Below are positions 25,522-34,783 of a DNA stretch of 47,857 nt, one piece after another; the stretch's first letter is position 1; every line of letters begins with the position of its first letter. The notes beneath the pieces were generated by a model. That model had not been told where the DNA came from. It ran no database searches and worked only from the letters and a program-made list of their open reading frames with translations. The DNA is taken from the NCBI RefSeq assembly GCF_000499525.1, contig NZ_HG529316.1, positions 1 to 47,857 on the forward strand, in the 5' to 3' direction. Made by a program: the position numbers and the translations under genes. This stretch comes from Faecalimicrobium dakarense (lineage in GTDB: Bacteria; Bacillota; Clostridia; Peptostreptococcales; Peptostreptococcaceae).

Positions 25522-26274
25522 TTAGCTCATAAGTATTTTTAAAAACTTTTCCTTATTATTTAAAAAGTCTTGAGTAATTTGATAGTTCTCACTTTCTTCA
25601 TACTTTACCTTAGATATTTTATCTTCTTTTATCTCATATATTATTGAATCAGGATAAGCCATAAGTATTGGTGAGTGAGTCGCTATTATAAATTGGCACC
25701 CTTCATTAACAAGTTCATTTAATCTAGTTAATACTGCCATTTGTCTTGCTGGAGATAGTGCCGCTTCTGGTTCGTCAAGAATATAAATTCCATTTCTTGA
25801 AAGCTTATTTAGAAAAATAGATAAAAATGATTCTCCATGAGATTGTTTATGTAAAGATATCCCTCCATAAGAATCTATAATAGGTCTACCCATAGTCTCT
25901 TTGTCAAGTTCATCTATATTAGATGCTACGTTGTATAAAGATTCTGCTCTTAGAAAAAATCCTTGTCTAGGTTTTTTAAATCCTTTTGTTAATGTTATGT
26001 ATTCATGTAAATCTGAATGACTATCACAAGTTGAGAAATTAAAATTTTTGCTTCCACCTTCTGGATTAAATCCATAATCCACTGCTATAGCTTCTAAAAG
26101 TGTTGATTTTCCACTTCCATTTTCTCCAACTAAGAAGGTAACTTTAGGATGAAATTCTAACTTGTCTAAGTTTTTTATAACTGGTAGACAGAATGGATAC
26201 TTATTTATATTCTCTATCTTATCTTTATTTAATTTTACTTCTCTAATATATTGTTTAATATTAATATCTTCCAA
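25522..26274 (-). CDS. AAA (ABC/RecF-type) ATPase of unknown role
   Basis: A 250-residue soluble ATPase with ABC-type motifs: Walker A VGENGSGKST near 50, a signature-like QSHGESFLSIFL near 143, Walker B IYILDEPEAALSP near 165 and the switch ATHSP near 198. It lacks membrane parts and long coiled coils, so it belongs to the small stand-alone AAA_15/21-like group; related proteins are housekeeping or defence-linked, with no fixed function. The TTG start follows GGGGTG by about 9 nt. No nuclease or reverse transcriptase partner lies next to it, so a defence role (as in OLD or retron ATPases) is not supported. Confidence 0.85.
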   Translation of the reverse strand: MEDINIKQYIREVKLNKDKIENINKYPFCLPVIKNLDKLEFHPKVTFLVGENGSGKSTLLEAIAVDYGFNPEGGSKNFNFSTCDSHSDLHEYITLTKGFKKPRQGFFLRAESLYNVASNIDELDKETMGRPIIDSYGGISLHKQSHGESFLSIFLNKLSRNGIYILDEPEAALSPARQMAVLTRLNELVNEGCQFIIATHSPILMAYPDSIIYEIKEDKISKVKYEESENYQITQDFLNNKEKFLKILMS

Positions 26275-26364
26275 CAGTACTCACCCCTTTTGCATTTAGT
26301 ATAGCAAATTCTACCCATAGATTTTCTATACTCATATTCATCAAAAATATCTTTTGCTTATTAT

Positions 26365-27564
26365 TTAATCATTGATATTTTCAAGTTCTAATACCTTTTT
26401 TATACAGTTATCATTTTTAAAATTTTCAGTTCGCTTACAATCTTTTATTTTAAAATCCGGAGTGGTTTTAAATTCTTCATCACATATTCCATCTTTGTCT
26501 AAATACATACCACTTGCCATCCTAACTATTAAACCACTATTTTTTAACTTAAACAACACAGGATCTAATCCTCCACCATCGCCTCCAGTAGTTTCTCCTA
26601 TTAGTGTTGCAAATTTAGTCTCCTTACAAAACATAGAAAATGCCTCTGATGATGAATATATTTTTTCATCTATAAGTAAGTATATATTACCTTCAAATTT
26701 AAAATCATTATTAGCTTTTATAGTATAAGACGTATTTTCAAAATCACTAAACTTTTTTAAAGTTTCCTCTGGAGCATTCTTCGCTACATCCATTGGTAAA
26801 TTTTCAATAGGTTCTAACTTTAGATTTCTTACATCGGTATATTTTTTAACTATTTCACTATTATTTCTATAGACCCTATAACCATTTATTTTAATATCAT
26901 TTTTTATAAGCTTAGATACTATTCCTTGCCAATACCTATCGCTTCCTCCTAAATTTCCTCTTATATCAATAATTAAAGCTTTGTGTTTTCCTAAGGTATT
27001 AATATAATCTCCAATCATTTCTAGATCTTTATCTGTAGACCCATTTCTTGATGCCATTGATGGTAAATACATGTATCCAACCTTATCTTTAATTACATCT
27101 TCTAAAATTAACTCTTTCTTTAAAAAAATATCCTTTGATATTTTTATTTTAGGATTTATAGAATCATATCTATCTACCACTTTTTTATCATCAAGAAAAT
27201 CATACCAATTATTATTAGAATATGATTTTTTAAAAAGTTCATATCGTTTTTTATTATCTATTAATTCAGTATGCCTATTACCTAATTCAGATAATATAGA
27301 TGACATTTCTTCTATAAATTCTTCGTCATTTTTAGTATTTTTAATTCTTTTTAGGTATTTGTCCTTATTTCCTAGCCAATCTATATTATTACGTCTCTTA
27401 TTTACATCTAGGTAAGGATATCCATTTTTTATAGCATTATATACATACTTAAAGTCCTCTACCTTTTCTCTCTTAGATAGTTGATCCTTTTTAGAATAAA
27501 TGGAATTACCTAGTAAAATTACAAATATAAAAATAACTACTAAAAATAATACTTTCTTTTTCAT
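26365..27564 (-). CDS. Membrane-anchored S41-family peptidase
   Basis: A 399-residue protein with an N-terminal hydrophobic anchor or signal (KKVLFLVVIFIFVILLGNSIYS, residues 3-24) and a C-terminal S41 catalytic domain (about 165-390). Family features are KALIIDIRGNLGGSDRYW, the serine region DEKIYSSSEAFSMFCK and GETTGGDGGG. There is no PDZ domain, so it is not a classic CtpA/CtpB. I choose the ATG at 27562-27564, 10 nt from AAGGA; an in-frame GTG at 27571-27573 is too close to that site. It acts outside the membrane on an unknown substrate. The neighbours do not explain its job. Confidence 0.88.
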   Translation of the reverse strand: MKKKVLFLVVIFIFVILLGNSIYSKKDQLSKREKVEDFKYVYNAIKNGYPYLDVNKRRNNIDWLGNKDKYLKRIKNTKNDEEFIEEMSSILSELGNRHTELIDNKKRYELFKKSYSNNNWYDFLDDKKVVDRYDSINPKIKISKDIFLKKELILEDVIKDKVGYMYLPSMASRNGSTDKDLEMIGDYINTLGKHKALIIDIRGNLGGSDRYWQGIVSKLIKNDIKINGYRVYRNNSEIVKKYTDVRNLKLEPIENLPMDVAKNAPEETLKKFSDFENTSYTIKANNDFKFEGNIYLLIDEKIYSSSEAFSMFCKETKFATLIGETTGGDGGGLDPVLFKLKNSGLIVRMASGMYLDKDGICDEEFKTTPDFKIKDCKRTENFKNDNCIKKVLELENIND

Positions 27565-27663
27565 CCAATTCACATCCTTATTATGCCAATAATCTTAAAC
27601 ATTGTAACATTACTTTACAAGAAAATCTAGCTTACTAAATCCTATATGTATTTAGTAAAATAT

Positions 27664-27695
27664 AAAAAAGAAATCTGAATAGATTTCTTTTTTAT
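27664..27695 (-). terminator. Intrinsic terminator after the YbaK-type gene
   Basis: AAAAAAGAAATCT pairs with AGATTTCTTTTTT around GAAT. The stem reaches into the last codons of the deacylase gene. Confidence 0.8.
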
Positions 27696-28180
27696 ATTTC
27701 AACTACATTATATTCGTATCCAATATCTTTTATAAATTTATACATATCTTCTGTTGATATAAATATAGTTTTAGTATTATCATTAGGATGAAAACTCATT
27801 AATCTCTCTGATAAAATTTCTTTATCTAGAAATACTTTAATATCCTTCTCTTTATTATTTATTAATCCAAAAATAGATACAGCTCCCGGTTGTAATGACA
27901 CTTTCTCCATCAATCTCTCTGACGAACTAAAGCTAAGTTGTTTTTCACCTACAATCTCCTTGAATCTATTCATGTCTAGTTGCTTTGAATCGTCCATTAT
28001 TAGTAAATAGTACGCTGTTTTTTTCTTGTTATTAAGAAATAATGATTTAGTACGAACTCCCTCCATACCTTCAATATAACTATCTGCTTCTTCTGTTGTA
28101 AAAACTGGTGGATGCTCTACAATGTCATATGTAATATTCATATTTTTTAATGTTTCATAAACTAGTTCATATTGCTCCAT
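27692..28180 (-). CDS. YbaK/PrdX-type aminoacyl-tRNA deacylase
   Basis: A 162-residue protein of the YbaK/ProRS-editing fold. It starts EQYELVYETLKNMNITYDIVEHPPVFTTEEA, the form found in PrdX/ProXp-ala proteins, and carries the conserved lysine region GVRTKSLFLNNKKKTAYYLL, and LQPGAVSIFGLINN. PrdX-like enzymes hydrolyse Ala-tRNA(Pro) made in error by ProRS, so this is a trans-editing factor in the cytosol. A GGAGG site precedes the ATG. In proline-reducing clostridia prdX lies in the proline reductase cluster; no such genes are here, so the symbol is not assigned. Confidence 0.88.
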   Translation of the reverse strand: MEQYELVYETLKNMNITYDIVEHPPVFTTEEADSYIEGMEGVRTKSLFLNNKKKTAYYLLIMDDSKQLDMNRFKEIVGEKQLSFSSSERLMEKVSLQPGAVSIFGLINNKEKDIKVFLDKEILSERLMSFHPNDNTKTIFISTEDMYKFIKDIGYEYNVVEI

Positions 28181-28247
28181 TTTGGACCTCCAATAACCTA
28201 ATTTTTCTATAGTTTCTTATTTTTATTATAGCATTAATAGTTTTATT

Positions 28248-28365
28248 TTAGACATGTAGAGCTATTTTTATATAACTAGCTTCGATTGAGTTTAAATAAT
28301 CATTTTCTCTTAATACCTCATATTTTTCTTTATCTGAAATAGTATCAATTTCAATATCTTTTACT
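28248..28365 (-). pseudogene. Possible gene remnant downstream of a small ORF
   Basis: An open stretch without a start codon reads KDIEIDTISDKEKYEVLREN and ends in SYIKIALHV before a stop at 28248-28250. Its residue make-up looks like real protein. It follows the 52-codon ORF at 28390 in a different frame, with two stop codons between, so both may be parts of one decayed gene. I recognise no family. Confidence 0.35.
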
Positions 28366-28389
28366 TATTATTACAGATATATAATAATA

Positions 28390-28548
28390 CTAATAGTTAC
28401 TGAATGATATTTTAACTACTGGCTCCATACCTTCGTGTATAATTACTAAGTCTTTATTGTTATTACTGCAGTGTCTTATTAACTCATCTGTAAATTCTCT
28501 GCTATTAGTTATTGGCTCAAAATGCCCAGCAGGTTTTTGTATTTTCAT
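28390..28548 (-). CDS. Small hypothetical protein next to the CRISPR trailer
   Basis: A 52-codon frame starts MKIQKPAGHFEPITNSREFT and ends VVKISFSNY. GGGGAGTGAG lies 8-10 nt before the ATG, a good ribosome binding site. It is 91 nt beyond the last CRISPR repeat, on the same strand. I know of no matching family. It may be a free small protein or the 5' part of a broken gene continuing at 28248. There are no membrane helices or cysteine motifs. Confidence 0.5.
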   Translation of the reverse strand: MKIQKPAGHFEPITNSREFTDELIRHCSNNNKDLVIIHEGMEPVVKISFSNY

Positions 28549-28639
28549 TATATCTCACTCCCCATATAATTTTATTAGATTCAATTTGTATAGCATGTCT
28601 AATATTTATCTAAGAATTCAACCAAATTATTTCTGACTA

Positions 28640-31293
28640 ATTTAGGTACATCTCATGTTAATGTTAATCTATCTTACAAAATATTGAGCACCCTCTTTAG
28701 TAGCGATTTAAATACATCTTATGTTAATGTTAATCTTATAATTGGATTTTCAAATATATAAAAGAGTACAAATTTAAATACATCTCATGTTAATGTTAAT
28801 CAGCGTCAAAAGTAAAAATAAAACAATCAGTTAGCTAATTTAAATACACCTCATGTTAATGTTAATCTTTTAAGGATCCTCCTAATTGTTGTACATCAGT
28901 ATTATTTAAATACATCTTATGTTAATGTTAATCTATTTAATAAAATTAGATTCAAGCACCCCATGAATTATTTAAATACATCTTATGTTAATGTTAATCA
29001 AATAAATCGTACTCATAACCTTTGATAGTTTTCTCATTTAAATACATCTCATGTTAATGTTAATCACCCCATTTAATACTACGTAACTTCTTAAATATTC
29101 ATTTAAATACATCTCATGTTAATGTTAATCAATCCTTTTGATATTATGGATTTATTAGCAGATTTAAAATTTAAATACATCTCATGTTAATGTTAATCTA
29201 GAGCACCTAAGCTAGTAATAGTTAAGGCTACCGAATTTAAATACATCTCATGTTAATGTTAATCACTAAATTAACCTTTATTTATTAAAATTTACTCTAT
29301 TTAAATACATCTCATGTTAATGTTAATCGTTAAATATGTTAGCAGCCGACCAGTTTGCAAGTAAATTTAAATACATCTCATGTTAATGTTAATCTTATTC
29401 AAAAGGAGCTTGGCACTAATAAAGAAACTTATTTAAATACATCTCATGTTAATGTTAATCAAGGATAAGACAAGTTAGACCAGATGTAGTTATAATATTT
29501 AAATACATCTCATGTTAATGTTAATCTTGCAGGTTCACCATCTATAACTCCACAGGTTTTTATTTAAATACATCTCATGTTAATGTTAATCCTGGTTTTG
29601 CTACAGCATTACCAATACTTTTCATAGTATTTAAATACATCTCATGTTAATGTTAATCTCGAAACATCTTGTCTTCTTCTATCTATCCACTCCAATTTAA
29701 ATACATCTCATGTTAATGTTAATCGTCTTCAATATCTACTCTTATCTCGTTTGTCTTCTCTATTTAAATACATCTCATGTTAATGTTAATCCCACCTGAG
29801 CCAATTAAAGGTATGCAATCTGTTGGATTTAAATACATCTCATGTTAATGTTAATCTTATAGCAGAAACATCTAATATGTTAGGTATTGTATTTAAATAC
29901 ATCTCATGTTAATGTTAATCCTAATAAGAAGATAGTTAGAGCTACTCCACCATTCTATTTAAATACATCTCATGTTAATGTTAATCTTCTGGATATATAG
30001 AGCTTATAGCACTTTTTACTAAATTTAAATACATCTCATGTTAATGTTAATCAGTTCCTAAAAAATGGCTAGGTAAAGCTTTTATAGAATTTAAATACAT
30101 CTCATGTTAATGTTAATCCCTTCGCAATTAGATAATATGCCACAATCAATGATATTTAAATACATCTCATGTTAATGTTAATCTCAATAGAAGGGGAAGA
30201 AAAATATAGTAATCTTTAATTTAAATACATCTCATGTTAATGTTAATCCAACTATCTCTAAAAGGTGACTTTGTAGAAAGACAATTTAAATACATCTCAT
30301 GTTAATGTTAATCTAAAAGCTGGAACACAACTGTTAGAGTATTACCACAATTTAAATACATCTCATGTTAATGTTAATCGCAACTCAACTATTTCTTTCT
30401 GATTTTTATCCATTAATTTAAATACATCTCATGTTAATGTTAATCTTGTTGCTGGAACAACATTAACTAAAGGTTTTAAATTTAAATACATCTCATGTTA
30501 ATGTTAATCCAGTTATCACCCACATTTACATTGCATTTTTGCTAATTTAAATACATCTCATGTTAATGTTAATCATAACAATTAAAAATATTCCTCAAGA
30601 CCTTTTTAAATTTAAATACATCTCATGTTAATGTTAATCATAGGCGAGGACATATTTGGAAATAAGTATTTAATTTAAATACATCTCATGTTAATGTTAA
30701 TCAAACACAAATAAGTGATGATATGAGTTTAGTAAATGAATTTAAATACATCTCATGTTAATGTTAATCGATAAGACTGTAGAGTATGAAGGTAAACAAT
30801 ATACATTTAAATACATCTCATGTTAATGTTAATCTCTTAATCCAAGTCGAGCTCCATTAGTTGGTAACATATTTAAATACATCTCATGTTAATGTTAATC
30901 ATTGGTCTAAAGTAGAAAACTTACCAACTGATTCTCATTTAAATACATCTCATGTTAATGTTAATCATCTAAAGTACCTTTGAACTCTATTTCATCCATC
31001 TATTTAAATACATCTCATGTTAATGTTAATCGTAATGTATCATCTTTAATTTAAAAGGAGGTTTATAATTTAAATACATCTCATGTTAATGTTAATCTTA
31101 TTCATACCTTCTTCGGTACTTTGTAATATACGTATTTAAATACATCTCATGTTAATGTTAATCCTTTAAATATACTTTTACCTCTCATAACTCTAATCAA
31201 TTTAAATACATCTCATGTTAATGTTAATCAGGAATAGAAACACCTGCTTGTTTATATGCATATATTTAAATACATCTCATGTTAATGTTAATC
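28640..31293 (-). CRISPR. Type I-B CRISPR array, 41 repeats and 40 spacers
   Basis: I count 41 copies of a 30-nt repeat (plus-strand form begins ATTTAAATACATC and ends GTTAATGTTAATC) with spacers of 34-38 nt, mostly 36. The crRNA-sense strand is minus: there the repeat ends ATTTAAAT, as type I-B 5' handles do, and the array follows cas3 on that strand. Repeats are identical over most of the array. Changes occur only in copies 1, 2, 4, 5 and 6 from the low-coordinate end (for example TTTAGGTAC in copy 1 and CATCTTATG in copies 2, 5 and 6), marking that end as the old trailer. I saw no spacer repeated within the array. Confidence 0.98.
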
Positions 31294-31461
31294 CACTGTA
31301 AAATAGCTATTTATATAATACATTATAGTACAAAAACCTTTAATAATACTAGACTTAGCTCAGTTTATCCCAACTAAAAGTTAACAATTTTATTATCTAT
31401 CTTAGTATATAGTAGTTTCAATAATTTCATCTGTCTAATATCTATCTTTACTTGGGATAAA
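31294..31461 (-). promoter_or_regulatory. CRISPR leader with inverted repeat and -10 element
   Basis: The 168 nt between the cas3 stop and the first repeat are AT-rich and non-coding. On the minus strand TTTATCCCAA follows the cas3 stop immediately and its exact inverse TTGGGATAAA recurs about 75 nt later. TATAAT (31322-31327, minus strand) lies 28 nt before the array and could start the pre-crRNA; its -35 is weak. The leader is both transcription start and the site where new spacers are added. Confidence 0.75.
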
Positions 31462-34017
31462 TTATATAAATTCATGGTTTATATCTTCCCCAAATTTACT
31501 CCTAGCAAATTTTCCATCTGCAAAATACTTTTCTCCATCTGCAATATAAAAAATATCTCCGATAGAATCACTATATGAGTTGGTGAACTTTCTCAACTTA
31601 TAAGTAAAATAATCTACTTTTTCCATAACATTAGAAAGCTCAATTCTTTTCTTTGCATAGCTCATATCATTATTTCTAATAATATTTTTATATTCTTCCC
31701 AGACTTCACTCCCAACTAAAATTTTTCCGTTTTCTAAATTTACTACTGTATTTAAAAATACAGTATAATCCCTTAATTTATCTATTAGTCTCATCTTTTC
31801 CTTTACAAAGTCAAACTCTAATCTACCAACCTTATCTTTTAGAAAATAAGATATATTATTGTCATTACACTCACATTTACTATTTTCTATATCGGCTATA
31901 ACTTTATCATAGTATACTTCGAAATCCTTATCTAAAAGTACATTTTGTATATCCTTATTCATCAATGTAAGATGGTTTTGTTTTCTAAAATCATGCTTGT
32001 ATACTCCACTTGCATCATCAATATTAAAGAAAAATACCTTAGAAGCAGATTTCTTACAAGATCTATTAATTCTACCTAAAAACTGTTCTTCTGAATCTAG
32101 TATAGATATATCCTTAAACCCTATATCCATATCTATATCAACTCCAGCTTCAACAACTTGAGTTGCTACGAGTATTGCTTTTTTTTCATTTTTAACTTTA
32201 CTTATTATCTTTTTTCTTTCATTTTTATTATCATCACCACTTATAAGCATTGCATCTTCAAACTCATTTTTGAGTAATTTATAAAACTCTACTGCTGAAG
32301 TCTTTTTAATAAATTCAATTAAAATTTTATTAGTATATTTACTGACATCTAAAACTTTTTCAAGCAAAGTTTCCATTGTAAAGTTATTATTACTTATCAT
32401 ATCAAAATTAACTTCAACTCTATCTTTAAATAACTCACTACTAAAGTACTTTTCTCTATCCTTTATTAAATAAGCACAGTTTCCATTTTCATATCCTAAC
32501 TTATCTAATCTAGGTAAAGTTGCAGACATTATTATTATTTTTATATTTAAAAGTTCTGCATATTTTTCTAAAAATAGTATTATTTCTTTCCATATAGAAT
32601 TTTTATAGCTTTGTATTTCGTCTAATATAACTACACTATTAGCTAAATGTATAAGTGGGTAACTCTCTTCCCTACTCGTTCCAAATAGATAATTAAAAAA
32701 TCCTATATGAGTTGTTAATACTATTGGGTAATGTAAAAATTGTCTATTAAGCAATGATTTTTCATAATCAATATTTTGCTTTGAATAATCATCGCTTACA
32801 ATTTTATTGTCTTCTTCTATATCCACTGTAGTTATCGGAGTTATAGAATTTATGATTGATATATCAGACTTTATATCTACAACATTTTGAAATATATCAT
32901 CTACAAATGTGGTATAAGTTTGTTCTATCAAAGTATTAAAAGGAAATATATAAAATATCTTATTTAAAGATTTATTTATTTCTAAAGATTTTAAAGCTAA
33001 GTTAATGGATGTTATAGTTTTTCCACTTCCTGTAGGCGCTTCTAAATAATAAATATTTTTAGATTTTTCTTTTACTAAGTTACTTTCAGCTTCTATATTC
33101 ATTTCTGTTCTTAGTCTATTTATATCATTATCTTCAAATACTTTTTCTCCATTACCAGCTAAATACTGTTTATGTTTTTCTAAGCCTTTGTATATCTTAG
33201 ATGATTTATATATATCATAATACTTAGAGACATCTTCTATAATTCCAAAATCATCTACACTACTTTTATTTTGATACTCAGAGGTTGCATAAAAGTCACA
33301 TGACGTTAATAATGAGAACATTAGTCTTGAATATATGTATATCTCAATATCTAAATCTTTTTTACTATGGTGTTCTTTTATATATTTTTTTAACCTATCC
33401 ATAAGGTTCTCTACAGATTTTTCATTTAGTTTTATATCTACTTTATAATTTTTATATAGTTCTTTATGTGATATATGGCTATTAAATTCACTTGGTAATT
33501 TTTCAATATAGTCATTAAAACTAGTTAATATTCCATGATGCTTTGATATTACATATGAATTTACTGTAAGAAATAAAAGGAGAAGCATATTATCTTCTCC
33601 CTTTATTTTGGAATTTCTTATTTTATCAAAGTAATAATCAAAATACATTATAGAAGATAACATAGAGTGCTTTGAGTAAATCTGTGAAGTATCTTTAAAC
33701 TTATTATTTTTCATTTTTATATACTGAAAGTCACTATTAATTTTACCTACATCATGCATATATATAGCATTTGAAATAAGCTCTTTAAAAATTTCTATAC
33801 ATTCTTTAGATGAATTATTTAATATTTTATCTTGAAATCTTTCAAAAACACTATTTATATCTTTTGTATCGCATAGTTTTATAAAGTATTTATAAACTAA
33901 ATCTACATGCTCTTTTAATGTTTCTTTTTCAATGTCGTTTCTCATATGAGCATATATATATTGATTTTCAGATACGTTTTTATCTATATCAAATAATCTT
34001 ATGTTTTTAAAATACAT
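31462..34017 (-). CDS. cas3: CRISPR-associated helicase-nuclease Cas3 (HD fused)
   Basis: Recruited by Cascade, it unwinds and degrades target DNA. The 851-residue chain has an N-terminal HD nuclease (HVDLVYKYF near 38, MHDVGKINSDF near 88) and a superfamily 2 helicase: Walker A EAPTGSGKT near 327, the DEIQ form of motif II (VVILDEIQSY, near 465), motif III MSATLP, and motif VI EEQFLGRINRSCKK. Both nuclease and helicase residues look intact. The AGGAGA site and ATG lie 9 nt after the cas5 stop. It is the last cas gene, with the array leader straight after. Confidence 0.96.
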   Translation of the reverse strand: MYFKNIRLFDIDKNVSENQYIYAHMRNDIEKETLKEHVDLVYKYFIKLCDTKDINSVFERFQDKILNNSSKECIEIFKELISNAIYMHDVGKINSDFQYIKMKNNKFKDTSQIYSKHSMLSSIMYFDYYFDKIRNSKIKGEDNMLLLLFLTVNSYVISKHHGILTSFNDYIEKLPSEFNSHISHKELYKNYKVDIKLNEKSVENLMDRLKKYIKEHHSKKDLDIEIYIYSRLMFSLLTSCDFYATSEYQNKSSVDDFGIIEDVSKYYDIYKSSKIYKGLEKHKQYLAGNGEKVFEDNDINRLRTEMNIEAESNLVKEKSKNIYYLEAPTGSGKTITSINLALKSLEINKSLNKIFYIFPFNTLIEQTYTTFVDDIFQNVVDIKSDISIINSITPITTVDIEEDNKIVSDDYSKQNIDYEKSLLNRQFLHYPIVLTTHIGFFNYLFGTSREESYPLIHLANSVVILDEIQSYKNSIWKEIILFLEKYAELLNIKIIIMSATLPRLDKLGYENGNCAYLIKDREKYFSSELFKDRVEVNFDMISNNNFTMETLLEKVLDVSKYTNKILIEFIKKTSAVEFYKLLKNEFEDAMLISGDDNKNERKKIISKVKNEKKAILVATQVVEAGVDIDMDIGFKDISILDSEEQFLGRINRSCKKSASKVFFFNIDDASGVYKHDFRKQNHLTLMNKDIQNVLLDKDFEVYYDKVIADIENSKCECNDNNISYFLKDKVGRLEFDFVKEKMRLIDKLRDYTVFLNTVVNLENGKILVGSEVWEEYKNIIRNNDMSYAKKRIELSNVMEKVDYFTYKLRKFTNSYSDSIGDIFYIADGEKYFADGKFARSKFGEDINHEFI

Positions 34018-34026
34018 TTTTATCTC

Positions 34027-34782
34027 CTATATAAAATATAAGTTTAAATTATCTACACTATACACCTTACTATCAGTTATCTTAGCAACTTTCATATTTG
34101 TATAAATAAAAGTTTTTAGTATATACTGATTTGTAGATAATTCTAGTTTGTAAGGAAGCTTTTCTTGATATTTAAATTCAACTTCTTTGTCTAAATCTCC
34201 GAAATCAAAGTCATCAAATCCATCATCTTTTATAAATTCAAATTCTTCTTTTACAAATATACTATCTAATTTATTAAAATCACTAACTTCTTTTATATCT
34301 TCAATAACTTGTACATCTATTATATTAGCTACATGGTCATTTTTACCTAAGTATGGTATGTATATGAACTTTCTTTCACTAAATCTTTTTTCTATATTTT
34401 TGCATATATCACTATTATCTAAAAGAATGTATATATCCCAAGCTGGATTTTCTAGCCATTGTTCTTTTACTATTAAGTTTCCACCTTCTTCTTTAGATGC
34501 ATAACCAACAGAGTTGTTAAATACTTGCACTTTTTTATTTATATATCCACCTTCATTTTTAGGAACTATTGCAAATTTTAAATCCTTTAGCTTTTCATAA
34601 AATTCAGGATAGTCATCTTCTTTATTTTGTTGATTATATCCCCCAAGTCCTAAACAGCTACCTATTATCCCCATTAAAGCGACTTTATGTATAGTTCCAT
34701 AAGTAAAGTAAAGGTATGTATTTACCTCTGGCTTTTTAAAGAAAGCTGTTTTACCACTTAGGTTAAACTTTAATGCTTTCAT
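34027..34782 (-). CDS. cas5: Type I-B Cascade subunit Cas5
   Basis: A 251-residue RAMP protein capping the 5' handle of crRNA in Cascade. The N-terminus LKFNLSGKTAFFKKPEVNTY and the following IHKVALMGIIGSCLGLGGY are typical of Cas5b, where the pathway name Cas5h/Cas5b is used. The acidic stretch near 185-205 is a variable loop. Its start is 1 nt from the cas7 stop, so the Cascade genes are translated as a block. Confidence 0.94.
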   Translation of the reverse strand: MKALKFNLSGKTAFFKKPEVNTYLYFTYGTIHKVALMGIIGSCLGLGGYNQQNKEDDYPEFYEKLKDLKFAIVPKNEGGYINKKVQVFNNSVGYASKEEGGNLIVKEQWLENPAWDIYILLDNSDICKNIEKRFSERKFIYIPYLGKNDHVANIIDVQVIEDIKEVSDFNKLDSIFVKEEFEFIKDDGFDDFDFGDLDKEVEFKYQEKLPYKLELSTNQYILKTFIYTNMKVAKITDSKVYSVDNLNLYFI

Positions 34783-34783
34783 T

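Noticed and set aside
25522-26274. AAA ATPase as part of an anti-phage system
   Set aside because: No nuclease, reverse transcriptase or TOPRIM partner is adjacent; the neighbours are an S41 peptidase and a flavodoxin.
28640-31293. Array read on the plus strand
   Set aside because: The ATTTAAAT 3' end of the repeat, the leader beside cas3 and the decayed repeats at the low-coordinate end all point to minus-strand transcription.
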